This document shows, piece after piece, positions 15,412 to 23,289 of a stretch of 64,000 bases of DNA. The notes beneath the pieces were generated by a model. It did no database searches. It worked only from the letters and a program-made list of their open reading frames with translations, and was not told the DNA's origin. Source of the DNA: Thermoplasmata archaeon (GTDB lineage: Archaea > Thermoplasmatota > Thermoplasmata > Lutacidiplasmatales > UBA184). Both the position numbers and the translations under genes were made by a program. How positions within the stretch are numbered: the stretch's first letter is position 1; each line of letters starts with the position of its first letter. The stretch covers positions 138,110 through 202,109 of the forward strand of contig JAKAWX010000002.1 of the NCBI GenBank assembly GCA_021816865.1, in the 5' to 3' direction.

Positions 15412-16941
15412 ATGAACGCGCCGCTCGTGCACGCGCCGCAACCGACGCGACCCGAACCGGCTTCGGCCCCCGCCGGCCCTGCCCGCGAGGTCCGCCGGGA
15501 GGTCCTCGGCCGTACCCCAGAGGGCCGGTCAATCGAGGCGTGGGTCCTCGGGGGTCGGTCGGCCGAGCTACGGATCGCGGCGATCGGCGGCCAGCACGGC
15601 GACGAGCCGTGGGGAAGCGAGGCGGTCCGTCGCTGGTGGGGAGGACGCGCGGCAGGGACCCGGGCCCCCGAGGCCGACGCGGACGTAGGGATCGCCGCGA
15701 TCCCTTCCCTCAACCCGGACGGCGCGGCCCGCCACACTCGCCGCAACGCGCTCGGGAACGACCTCAACCGCGACCACCTCCTCCTCGAGAATCCGGAGAC
15801 GCGGACCCTCCACCGCTTCCTTCGAGCCTACCGGCCGCACCTCGTGGTGGACGTCCACAACTACCCAGCGCGACGACGCCACCTCCTCGCGCGGGGCTGG
15901 GAGATCGACCCCGACGTGCAGGTGGGCACCCCCACACATCCCGCGGTCCGCACGTCGCTCGGGGTCCCGGAGGTCGAGGAGCTGTACTCGGCTCTCGGGA
16001 CCTCGCTCGCCCGGGCGGGGTACCGGAGCGGTCGCTACACGCTCTTCCGCCCCTCGGGTAGGTCCCGTCCGGGCACCCAGCACGTCGTCGACGCCCGCAA
16101 CGGCATCGCGCTCCGGTACGGCATCCCGACGGTCCTCCTCGAGGGCCGCGACCCCGGTCGTGGGGGGACCGAGTCCGACCGGGAGCGCACGGTCACGGCC
16201 CAGCAACGGGCCCTCGAGGCCGTTGAGGCGTGGGCACGGGACCATCGCTCGGTCCTGGTGCGGGGCCCCCCGATCCCCCGACGCGAGGAGCCGGTGGCGG
16301 TCGACGCCGGCTGGGGCCCGGGGGCATCGACCCCCGAGTTCGTCTTCCGCCGAACGTCGTCGGGAGATCGGGTTTCCGTACCCTGGCCCGCGCACCGGGG
16401 CGAGGTTCTCGTCCGCTCGTCCGTTCTCCTGCCGCGCGCCTACGCCGTGCGCGCCGACCTCGTCGCGGCCCATCGTGTGCTCGCCGACCACGGGTTCGAG
16501 GGGGACCGGGACGCCCCGGGCCCACGGGCGCTCGTGGAGGTTCCCCGCACGGGGACCTCGCGGGACCGGGGCCTCCTGCCGCACGCGATACCGCCCGAGG
16601 AGTTCGACCTCGACGGATACGTCGTCTACTCGGTCCATCAGTGGGGCGGACGGGCGCTCGCCGTGTGGCTCGAGCCGTCCTCGCGGTACGGGCTCGCGAG
16701 GTGGGATCTCCTCGGGGAGACCCCCGCGCCGGGCCATCGGCCCGCAGTCGTCCGAGTCGTCGGCGGCGGGTACCCGGTGCCTCCCGTTCCGCCGCCCGGA
16801 TTGGAGCCGGGCCAGCGGAGACCCGGCGCGTGGGGGGAGGGCGCCACCCCCCCTCCGTTCCCCGGGAGAGCGGAACGTCCGCCGATAGTCGAGACGAACC
16901 TCCTGCGTTTTGCGGAGCCCGCCGGTGCCCCCGCTCCGTAG
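15412..16941 (+). CDS. M14-type zinc carboxypeptidase / desuccinylase-like protein
   Basis: A 509-residue protein. Residues about 40-280 carry the M14 metallocarboxypeptidase motifs: HGDE (zinc His and Glu in GGQHGDEPWG), NPDG followed by GNDLNR (substrate-binding Asn-Arg), a third ligand in VDVHNYP, and a possible catalytic Glu in LLEGRD. Members cleave C-terminal residues or acyl-amino acids (AstE/aspartoacylase branch). A further 220 residues of unknown fold follow and the end is Pro-rich. There is no signal peptide, so it acts in the cytoplasm. It is separated by one base from the exporter stop. It could mature or inactivate the exported compound. Confidence 0.82.
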   Translation: MNAPLVHAPQPTRPEPASAPAGPAREVRREVLGRTPEGRSIEAWVLGGRSAELRIAAIGGQHGDEPWGSEAVRRWWGGRAAGTRAPEADADVGIAAIPSLNPDGAARHTRRNALGNDLNRDHLLLENPETRTLHRFLRAYRPHLVVDVHNYPARRRHLLARGWEIDPDVQVGTPTHPAVRTSLGVPEVEELYSALGTSLARAGYRSGRYTLFRPSGRSRPGTQHVVDARNGIALRYGIPTVLLEGRDPGRGGTESDRERTVTAQQRALEAVEAWARDHRSVLVRGPPIPRREEPVAVDAGWGPGASTPEFVFRRTSSGDRVSVPWPAHRGEVLVRSSVLLPRAYAVRADLVAAHRVLADHGFEGDRDAPGPRALVEVPRTGTSRDRGLLPHAIPPEEFDLDGYVVYSVHQWGGRALAVWLEPSSRYGLARWDLLGETPAPGHRPAVVRVVGGGYPVPPVPPPGLEPGQRRPGAWGEGATPPPFPGRAERPPIVETNLLRFAEPAGAPAP

Positions 16942-17062
16942 CGGGCCGGTCCGGCCGGTCGGGCCGCTGCGCGGGTCGATCGCCCGCCGGGCCGAGCCCG
17001 GTCGACCGGTGGTTTATCTAGTCCCGCCGCCCGTCCCGGGCCGGCCGTAGTCGAGGGGTTCC

Positions 17063-17362
17063 GTGGAGCTGGTCGAGTCGCTGCTCTCCGCCGTCCTGCT
17101 CGGCCTCGCGGCCACGATGGCGGCGATCGCGTTCCTCGCTCAGCGCAGCTACCGCGACACGCGGTTCCTCTCGGTCGGGGTCGCCCTGGTCCTCCTCGCC
17201 GTGGTCGGGGCGTCGGCGCTCTTCGCCGCCCTCTATCCCACCGCGGAGCCGAACCTCGACGTCGGCCTGGTGCCGCTCCTCCTTCTGGTGCTGATGGTCG
17301 TCCTGCTCATCCTCCCCCTCCTTCTCCGGTTCCCCGCGTCGCGCGCACCCGATGACCGATGA
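17063..17362 (+). CDS. Small three-helix membrane protein
   Basis: A 99-residue protein with three hydrophobic segments (about 5-27, 36-60 and 69-91) and a charged tail, starting with GTG at 17063. A TATA-like GGTTTATC lies about 50 bases upstream. Its last 11 bases overlap the start of the winged-helix gene, so the two are co-translated. Pairing of a small membrane protein with a two-domain winged-helix regulator is common in euryarchaea and suggests a membrane-linked signal, but no function is known. Confidence 0.7.
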   Translation: MELVESLLSAVLLGLAATMAAIAFLAQRSYRDTRFLSVGVALVLLAVVGASALFAALYPTAEPNLDVGLVPLLLLVLMVVLLILPLLLRFPASRAPDDR

Positions 17363-17930
17363 AGTCCTCGAGCTCGAGTCCCGGCGGCGGATCTACGCCG
17401 TGGTCGCCCGCAACCCGGGAAGCAGCGCCCGCGACGTCCAGCGGGTCCTCGGACTCGGTTGGGGAGAAACGTCGTACCACCTCGACCGGCTCGTCGAGGC
17501 CCAGCTGCTGCGCCGGGAGCGGACGCCGAACCGCGACTTCTACTTCGCCCGGGACGTGACCTGGGAGGACCGTCGGAGCCTCGTCTTCTTCCGCCGCCGC
17601 ACGAGCCGCGAGATCCTGCTCGCGCTCTACGCGCGTCCCGGACGGACGGCGTACGAGGTCGCGGACCGGCTCGGTCTCGGGAAGTCAACGGTCGCCTTCC
17701 ATCTCGCCCGGCTACTCTCGGCCGGACTCGTCGAAAGCCAGCGGGCGGAGGCGTCCCGTCGGTTCCGCGTCGCGAACCCGGAGCAGGTTCGACGGCTCTT
17801 GCAGATGTACCGGGACAGCTTCCGCGAGGAGGTCGTCGGCCGGTTCGCCGAGGTTTGGGGCGCGATCTTCCCGCTCGAGCCAGCCCCCGCGGCCGACGCG
17901 CCCCCCGCCGCCGTCCGTCCCCCGGGCTAG
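17352..17930 (+). CDS. Transcriptional regulator with two winged-helix domains
   Basis: A 192-residue protein with two ArsR/MarR-like winged helices: residues about 8-60 (SSARDVQRVLGLGWGETSYHLDRL) and about 78-135 (TAYEVADRLGLGKSTVAFHLARL). A helical stretch and a Pro/Ala-rich tail follow. Such tandem winged-helix proteins are common archaeal regulators; no metal-binding Cys set is visible. The start overlaps the preceding membrane gene by 11 bases. It converges on fhs, both stops falling inside CTAG at 17927-17930. Target genes are unknown. Confidence 0.82.
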   Translation: MTDEVLELESRRRIYAVVARNPGSSARDVQRVLGLGWGETSYHLDRLVEAQLLRRERTPNRDFYFARDVTWEDRRSLVFFRRRTSREILLALYARPGRTAYEVADRLGLGKSTVAFHLARLLSAGLVESQRAEASRRFRVANPEQVRRLLQMYRDSFREEVVGRFAEVWGAIFPLEPAPAADAPPAAVRPPG

Positions 17931-19561
17931 TGGACGCCCGTCACGCGGCCGTCCGGAGTGAGGTCGATCTCCTCCGCCGACGGGCGTGTCGGAAGTCCGG
18001 GCATCGTTTCGATCGCCCCGAGGAGGGCGACCGTGAACCCCGCGCCGGCCGAGCGGACGAGGCGGTGGATCGTCACGGGGAACCCCTCGGGACGGTTGAG
18101 GGCGTGCGGGTCGTCCGAGAGCGAGAGCGGCGTCTTCGCTACGCAGACCGGTCCCGAGAGCTCCCCGATCGCCTCGAGCCGGCGGAGGTCCTCGAGCGCT
18201 TCGGGCGCCGTGAGGACGCGCGCTGCCCCGTAGAGCCGGGTCGCGATCGTCTCCACCTGGGCGACCGGTGGCGTCCCGTCCGGGGAGAGCGGCCGGCTGT
18301 GGCGGCCGGACGACGCGATCGTCTCGACCGAAGCGGCGAGGTCGAGGCACCCGGCTCCCCCCTCCTCGAACCCCCGCGACTCGACGACCTCGACGCCGCG
18401 GTCCCGGCAGAACGTGCGCACCAACTGGGCCTCCTCCAAAGTGTCGCCGGGGAACCGGTTGAGGGCCACGACGCCCGGGAGGCCGAGCGCGGAGAGGTTC
18501 TCGAGGTGCTGGCCGAGGTTCGCGAGGCCGCGCTCGAGCGCGGCGCGCGCCGGCCGAACCGCCTCCTCGTCGCTGGCCCCACCCTGGAACCGGAGGCTCC
18601 GTTGGGTCACGACCAGGACGGCCGCGTCGACGTCGACGCCGAGCTCGGGCGTGACGATGTCGACGAACTTCTCCGCGCCGAGCTCCGTCGCGAAGCCCGC
18701 CTCGACGACGCAGAACTCGTTCGTAGCGAGCGCGAGCTCGATCGAGAGCCGGCTGCACGTGCCGTGGGCGAGGTTCCCGAACGGTCCGGCGTGCACGAGC
18801 GCGGGGACCCCCTCGCTCGTCTGGACGAGGTTCGGCTCGAGCGCGTCCCGCAGGAGTGCGGCCATCGCGCCGGTCGCCTTGAGGTCGGAGGCTCGGACGG
18901 CGCCGCCGGAGGCCGAATAGCCGACGAGCATGCGGCCGAGCCGGGCCTTGAGGTCCGAGTAGTCCCGCGCGAGCGCGAGCACCGCCATGACCTCCGACGC
19001 GGCGGCGATCACGAACGAGCCTTCGTGGGCGACCGAGCGCGGGTCGGATCCCCGTCCGACCGCGATGTGGCGCAGCGCGCGATCCTCCATGTCGATCGTC
19101 CTGGGCCAGATGATCCGCGCGGGGTCGATCCCGAGGGCGTTACCGTGGTAAAGGTGGTTGTCGACCATCGCGGCCAGGAGGTTGTGGGCGGCGGCGACCG
19201 CGTGGATGTCGCCCGTGAACCCGAGATTGATCTCGGCGGACGGCTCAACGGTCGCGCGCCCCCCGCCGGTCGCGCCGCCCTTGACGCCGAAGATCGGGCC
19301 GAGGGACGGCTGGCGAAGGCAGACCGCCGCGGTCCGGCCGGCTTTGACGAGCCCGTCGGCGAGGCCGATCGCGGTGACCGTCTTGCCCTCCCCGTGCTTG
19401 GTTGGGGTCATCCCGGTGATCAGCACGAGCTTGCCGCGGCGGCCGTGGCCGACCCGCGAGCGCACGGCGCCGACCGCCACCTTGCCGACCCTTGGGCCGG
19501 CGGGGTGCACTTCGTCCGGTCCGAGGCCGAGCGCGCGTGCGAGGTCCGGGAGGGTCTGCAT
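17927..19561 (-). CDS. fhs: Formate--tetrahydrofolate ligase
   Basis: A 544-residue enzyme, close to the usual 550-560. It joins formate to tetrahydrofolate with ATP, giving 10-formyl-THF for purine and one-carbon metabolism. It carries the P-loop TPTKHGEGKT near residue 52 and family blocks such as LRQPSLGPIFGVKGG and EINLGFTGD. Translation starts at ATG 19561; a TATA-like element (minus strand, 19592-19601) lies about 31 bases upstream. FolD, which interconverts methylene- and formyl-THF, is encoded at 54009-54896, so a THF one-carbon route is present. The gene looks of bacterial type; transfer is an inference. Confidence 0.95.
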   Translation of the reverse strand: MQTLPDLARALGLGPDEVHPAGPRVGKVAVGAVRSRVGHGRRGKLVLITGMTPTKHGEGKTVTAIGLADGLVKAGRTAAVCLRQPSLGPIFGVKGGATGGGRATVEPSAEINLGFTGDIHAVAAAHNLLAAMVDNHLYHGNALGIDPARIIWPRTIDMEDRALRHIAVGRGSDPRSVAHEGSFVIAAASEVMAVLALARDYSDLKARLGRMLVGYSASGGAVRASDLKATGAMAALLRDALEPNLVQTSEGVPALVHAGPFGNLAHGTCSRLSIELALATNEFCVVEAGFATELGAEKFVDIVTPELGVDVDAAVLVVTQRSLRFQGGASDEEAVRPARAALERGLANLGQHLENLSALGLPGVVALNRFPGDTLEEAQLVRTFCRDRGVEVVESRGFEEGGAGCLDLAASVETIASSGRHSRPLSPDGTPPVAQVETIATRLYGAARVLTAPEALEDLRRLEAIGELSGPVCVAKTPLSLSDDPHALNRPEGFPVTIHRLVRSAGAGFTVALLGAIETMPGLPTRPSAEEIDLTPDGRVTGVH

Positions 19562-19658
19562 TCGATCGCCGCCCGAAGCAGGGTCCCGGCCTTTACAAGG
19601 TCCGCCCTTCCCGACCGGATTGCACGAGCGGCTTTATCCCACGACCCGGTGGGCCGCC

Positions 19659-20609
19659 GTGGAGTACGTGCTCGTCCCTATCCCGGACGACCCGACGGCG
19701 GCCGCGCTGCTGGCCGGTCGGGCCGCCGAGTCCCGTATCGAGCCGGGGTTCGACGGCCGGGCGCACGCGCCCGTGCTCGCGCGCGCGGTCGAGACCTCCC
19801 CGCATCTCGGTCGGCTGATCGTGAACCGTCGACAGGCCGTCGGCATCGTCCTCTGGTCGGCGCGCCGCTCCCCCCTCGGGCTCCGGCTCGCATGGCTCTA
19901 CCTCGCCCGAGAGCACGCGACGACCGACGCCTACCGCTGGGCGATCGACGAGCTCGACCGGACCGTCGCCGGGGTGGCGTTCGCGGTCGGACCGCTCGCG
20001 GGGCTTGCCCCCGAGGACGAAGCGCGGACGATGCGCTCCCTCCGGTTCGCCCCGTTCGCCCGGTCCGAGATGGCCCTCGAACGCTCTGTCGAGCGGCCGA
20101 TCGCCCCGAGCGACCCCCGGGTGACGGTCCGCCGCGTCCGGCCCGAGGACGAGACGGCGCTCGCCGGGCTGCACGAGGCGGCGTACCGGGGCCGGTTCGA
20201 CCGGTACCTGTTCCTCGAGGAGGTCGACCCGCAGCGCGATGCGCTCCGTCACACGGCCGACATGATGCACGGCCGCTGGGGCCCGCTACTCTCCGAGGGT
20301 TCGACGGTGGCGGAAGAGGACGGGCGCGTGGTCGGCGGCGTGCTCACCGTCCGCACCCCCCGGGGACCGCTGATCGTCGATGTCGAAACGGCCCCGGATC
20401 GGGGGGGTCGGGGGATCGGGCGGGCCGCGCTCTCCTCGGCTCTCTACGGTCTCGCTCCGTACGGGCTCGGCCCCCCCTTTCTCAACGTCACCGACGAGAA
20501 TCGGCGTGCGTACCGCCTCTACGAGGGCCTCGGATTCGCCCGTCGCCTCGGACCGTCACGCGAGTGGTACCGGACGACGTGCGTCAGCGCGACGCCCCAC
20601 GGCGACTAG
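19659..20609 (+). CDS. GNAT-family N-acetyltransferase, tandem-domain
   Basis: A 316-residue protein. The C-terminal half (from about residue 150) is a typical GNAT domain with the acetyl-CoA-binding stretch ETAPDRGGRGIGRAAL (RGxGxGxA-like) and YRLYEGLGFAR near the end. The N-terminal 140 residues look like a degenerate second GNAT-like unit lacking the CoA motif. The GTG start at 19659 is 21 bases after a TATA-like CTTTATC (19632-19638) and fits a leaderless message. It is divergent from fhs. The acceptor substrate is unknown. Confidence 0.82.
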   Translation: MEYVLVPIPDDPTAAALLAGRAAESRIEPGFDGRAHAPVLARAVETSPHLGRLIVNRRQAVGIVLWSARRSPLGLRLAWLYLAREHATTDAYRWAIDELDRTVAGVAFAVGPLAGLAPEDEARTMRSLRFAPFARSEMALERSVERPIAPSDPRVTVRRVRPEDETALAGLHEAAYRGRFDRYLFLEEVDPQRDALRHTADMMHGRWGPLLSEGSTVAEEDGRVVGGVLTVRTPRGPLIVDVETAPDRGGRGIGRAALSSALYGLAPYGLGPPFLNVTDENRRAYRLYEGLGFARRLGPSREWYRTTCVSATPHGD

Positions 20610-20655
20610 ACCGCGCGTTCGGACGTGCGACGCGTTGCCCCCGAATCGCAACGTT

Positions 20656-20690
20656 CGGAGCGCGCCGTCGGTCGAGGGCGTTCTCTACCG
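20656..20690. repeat. Repeat copy R1 of a diverged 35-bp (extending to about 75 bp) pair
   Basis: This segment matches 21707-21741 at 29 of 35 positions in the same orientation, without gaps, and weaker similarity continues for another 40 bases. In one plus-strand frame both copies read S(A/V)PSVEG, and several differences are synonymous, hinting at a once-coding origin. Confidence 0.5.
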
Positions 20691-21246
20691 TCCGGGTGAC
20701 CGACTCGCGGGCGGAAAAGCACCGGGCATGGAGGACCCGCCGAGGTGGGAACTTCCGCACATTCTCGGTCGGGGTGATTCCGGGGCTCGCCGCCGGAGGA
20801 ACGATAGATCGAACCGCCCGGCCCGACGCGCCGGCCGGGCCTTGTGGGTTCGGGCGTGGTGGCCGCTCTCGTTGTCGCGGATCACCACGGCTCGCCGCGG
20901 CGCTCGCGTGCGGGCACGGTAGAGCCGTTCGACGAACGCCGCACGGGTGGGGCCCGAACGGCCCCGGCGCCCACCGATAGACCCGCGTACCGTCCGTCCG
21001 ATCGAGCGATCAACGTCTCCCTGGCGAGATGGGCCGCCGACCCCTGCGTCCGACGGCACCCGGGGGAGAGAACGGGTCGTGGTCGGGGAGTTTGGTCCGG
21101 GCGGGAGGGGGCGGCTCGGTCCGGGCGCCATTATGCCTCCCCCTCCCGGGAAAAACCGATCGGCCCGATTCGGCGCCTTGGGCCCGCGGCCGTCACGGGG
21201 CCCAACCCGAGGGATTGGGAGTGCGCCCTCGCATCCCGACCGAATC

Positions 21247-21253
21247 CTTATCG
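21247..21253 (+). promoter_or_regulatory. TATA box of the DUF4242 gene
   Basis: CTTATCG ends 22 bases before ATG 21276, compatible with a leaderless transcript. Confidence 0.5.
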
Positions 21254-21275
21254 CAAGGGAGTCGGTCGGGCATTC

Positions 21276-21524
21276 ATGCCACTCTACCTCGACGAACATC
21301 GGAACATGAAGGGCGTGACCGCCGCGGCTGTGGCCGAAGCTCACGCCAAGGACCTCGCGGCCCAGGGAAAGCACGGCGTCACCTACCGGAGCTACTGGGT
21401 CGACGAGAAGAAGGGGGCCGTCTTCTGTCTCGTCGAGGCCCCGAGCGCAGAAGCGGCGGCGCGGGTCCACAAGGAGGCTCACGGACTTCTCGCGGACGAG
21501 ATTCACGAGGTCAAGCAAGGATAG
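21276..21524 (+). CDS. DUF4242 (SCO4226-like nickel-binding) family protein
   Basis: An 82-residue protein that I recognise as DUF4242: MPLYLDEHRN, an AVAEAHAKDL helix, YWVDEKKGAVFCLVEAPSAEAA, and HKEAHGLLADEI. The family adopts a small ferredoxin-like fold; the Streptomyces member SCO4226 binds nickel, and His/Cys residues are present here (H8, H23, C53, H68, H72 approximately). Whether this copy binds metal is not shown. It is monocistronic, flanked on both sides by non-coding DNA holding two copies of a diverged repeat. Confidence 0.85.
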   Translation: MPLYLDEHRNMKGVTAAAVAEAHAKDLAAQGKHGVTYRSYWVDEKKGAVFCLVEAPSAEAAARVHKEAHGLLADEIHEVKQG

Positions 21525-21833
21525 GAGCTTTCGTCCGGCCGCTCCTCGCATCCCGGGACTCGCTGTGGCCCCCCGGCAGGGGCCCGAGGGGCGAGACGTG
21601 GCCTCGGGCGGCCGTTGTCCGGGAGGGGCTGCATCTCCGCACCGGGGAGTTCTCCCTCGAGCGAAGCGTCCTAACGTAGTGCATGCAACCGTCGATCTGC
21701 TTCGATCGGAGCGTACCGTCCGTCGAGGGTGCTCTCCACCGCCTCGGCGTTCGAGCCGAGGGTGGGAAGTACCGGCCCCCGAGGGATCGCAACCGCGTCG
21801 GCTTTCCCATCGCAACGGTTTGGGGCGCGAAGT
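21525..21833. other. 309-bp stretch without a recognised gene
   Basis: It holds repeat copy R2 (21707-21741) and two ATCGCAAC words near its right end; the same word occurs just before R1. No open frame with a recognisable family is present. Confidence 0.5.
21707..21741. repeat. Repeat copy R2 of the diverged pair
   Basis: It is the partner of 20656-20690 (29/35 identical, direct orientation), about 1,050 bp away, with the DUF4242 gene in between. Confidence 0.5.
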
Positions 21834-23069
21834 TCAGCCGATCGCGGCCTCGGGGTCGACCGGACGGACGGGCTCGTAGCCGAGCCGTCGCAAGGCGCCG
21901 AACCCGACGACCATCACGAGCCCGAAGAGGGCGATCGCTCCGCCGGCGGCGAGGTACGTCCCCTGGATCCCGATGGCGAGAAAGATGAGGCCGCCCGAGA
22001 ACTGGCCGGCGGGAACGAGGGCGTAGCTGCCGACCTCGTCGGCCGAGAAGACGCGCCCCATCATCTCGTCCGGTACGGTCGCCTGCACCGTCGAGAGGAA
22101 GACGGTCGTGATCATGCCGGGCATGAGTCCGTAGACGAACGCGATCGGGAGCGCGAGCCAGATCGACCGCACGAGCCCGAACGCGAGGAGCGCGACCCCC
22201 ATGAGGAGCGTGAGCGCGATGATGACCCGTCCGGCCCGCGGCTCGAACTTGAGGTGGGCCACCAGCACGAACCCGGTTGCGGTCCCCGCGGTGACGACCG
22301 CGATCATCCCGCCGTACCAGATCCCGTTCGCGAGCCCCAGCCAGTCCTTAAGATAGAGCGCGAGCTCGACCAGCGCGACCGCCGACAGGAAGTTCACCAC
22401 GAGCGCGGCGACCGTGATCTCGAGGAGGTCGCGCCGTCGCCCCAGATAGGCGAACCCCGCCCGCGCCTCGGTGAGCACCGCCCGCGGCTTCGCCTTCCGC
22501 GTCACCGATAGATCGATGTCGAGGACGATCAGCGCGACCTGGGTCGCGAAGAACAGCACGAACGGGATCGCCAGCGCGTAGACCATCGGCACGACCGCGA
22601 GCAGCACCCCGACCGCGATCGCCCCGACCGCGCTCGCCACCGCCGCGACCGCGTAGATGATCCCGTTCGCGCTCCCCAGCTCGCGCGACTCGACCAAGCG
22701 GGGGACGGAGGTGTTGAACGCCGGCCGGAACAAGGTCGACGTGGTCGTGACGAGCGCCCATCCCGGGTAGAGGAGAACGACCCAAAGCGGTAGGTAGAAC
22801 CCCGGCGGTCCCGGGAGCGCCAAGCGCGTCGCGGGCGCGTAGACAAGGTCGGCCGCGAGGGCCGCGGTCGCGAGGATCGAGACGAGGTTGACCGTGCGCA
22901 TCAGGTGGCCCCGGTCGTGGCGGTCGGCGAGCGCTCCCGACACGAACGCGCTCGCGAGCGTCGGCAGCGTGGAGGAGAGGCCCAGGAAGGCGAGCGCGAT
23001 CCCCGCGTAGCTCGCCGGGGTGCCGGACGGGTAGGCGAACGCGACCGCGAACAGGAGGATGACGAGCAC
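21834..23069 (-). CDS. Major facilitator superfamily transporter
   Basis: An MFS permease with 11-12 hydrophobic helices and the loop motif ADRHDRGHL between TM2 and TM3. From GTG 23069 it is 411 residues, but TM1 is then cut short. The same frame stays open upstream to a stop at 23181-23183 and reads LFRHRSFPAFL, typical of an MFS N-terminus, without any ATG, GTG or TTG. A purine-rich GGGAGG precedes a CTG at 23156, which may be the true start (about 440 residues). The best guess is drug or metabolite efflux; substrate unknown. It stands alone and is divergent from pelA. Confidence 0.85.
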   Translation of the reverse strand: MLVILLFAVAFAYPSGTPASYAGIALAFLGLSSTLPTLASAFVSGALADRHDRGHLMRTVNLVSILATAALAADLVYAPATRLALPGPPGFYLPLWVVLLYPGWALVTTTSTLFRPAFNTSVPRLVESRELGSANGIIYAVAAVASAVGAIAVGVLLAVVPMVYALAIPFVLFFATQVALIVLDIDLSVTRKAKPRAVLTEARAGFAYLGRRRDLLEITVAALVVNFLSAVALVELALYLKDWLGLANGIWYGGMIAVVTAGTATGFVLVAHLKFEPRAGRVIIALTLLMGVALLAFGLVRSIWLALPIAFVYGLMPGMITTVFLSTVQATVPDEMMGRVFSADEVGSYALVPAGQFSGGLIFLAIGIQGTYLAAGGAIALFGLVMVVGFGALRRLGYEPVRPVDPEAAIG

Positions 23070-23289
23070 GGTCGACGGCGCCGCGAACTGGAGTGCCCCC
23101 GCGCACAGGAACGCCGGGAACGACCGGTGTCGGAACAGGGCCCCGTACCGGTTCAGGCTGCTCGTCCTCCCGGGCCGTCCCTACTCGGGCGGGGTGCGAT
23201 AAGCCTGTCGAAGTCCACGTCGCGCGACGCCGGTCCTCAGCGAAACGCGCTTGTACTCCCCGACGCCCTCGGCCCCCGGGGGGTCCACC

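Larger units (their letters stand above)
20610..21275. other. 666-bp stretch without a recognised gene
   Basis: It contains the first copy of a diverged repeat (20656-20690) and the TATA box of the DUF4242 gene near its right end (21247-21253). Frames on both strands here are Arg/Pro/Gly-rich and show no family motif. No tRNA, SRP RNA or RNase P RNA signature was found. Confidence 0.5.

Noticed and set aside
17063-17930. Membrane protein plus winged-helix pair as a novel sensor system
   Set aside because: This kind of pair is common in euryarchaea, and nothing here distinguishes it.
20685-21815. A 376-residue minus-strand frame covering the DUF4242 region
   Set aside because: Antisense to a recognised DUF4242 gene and made of low-complexity Arg/Pro/Gly sequence; it adds no family evidence.
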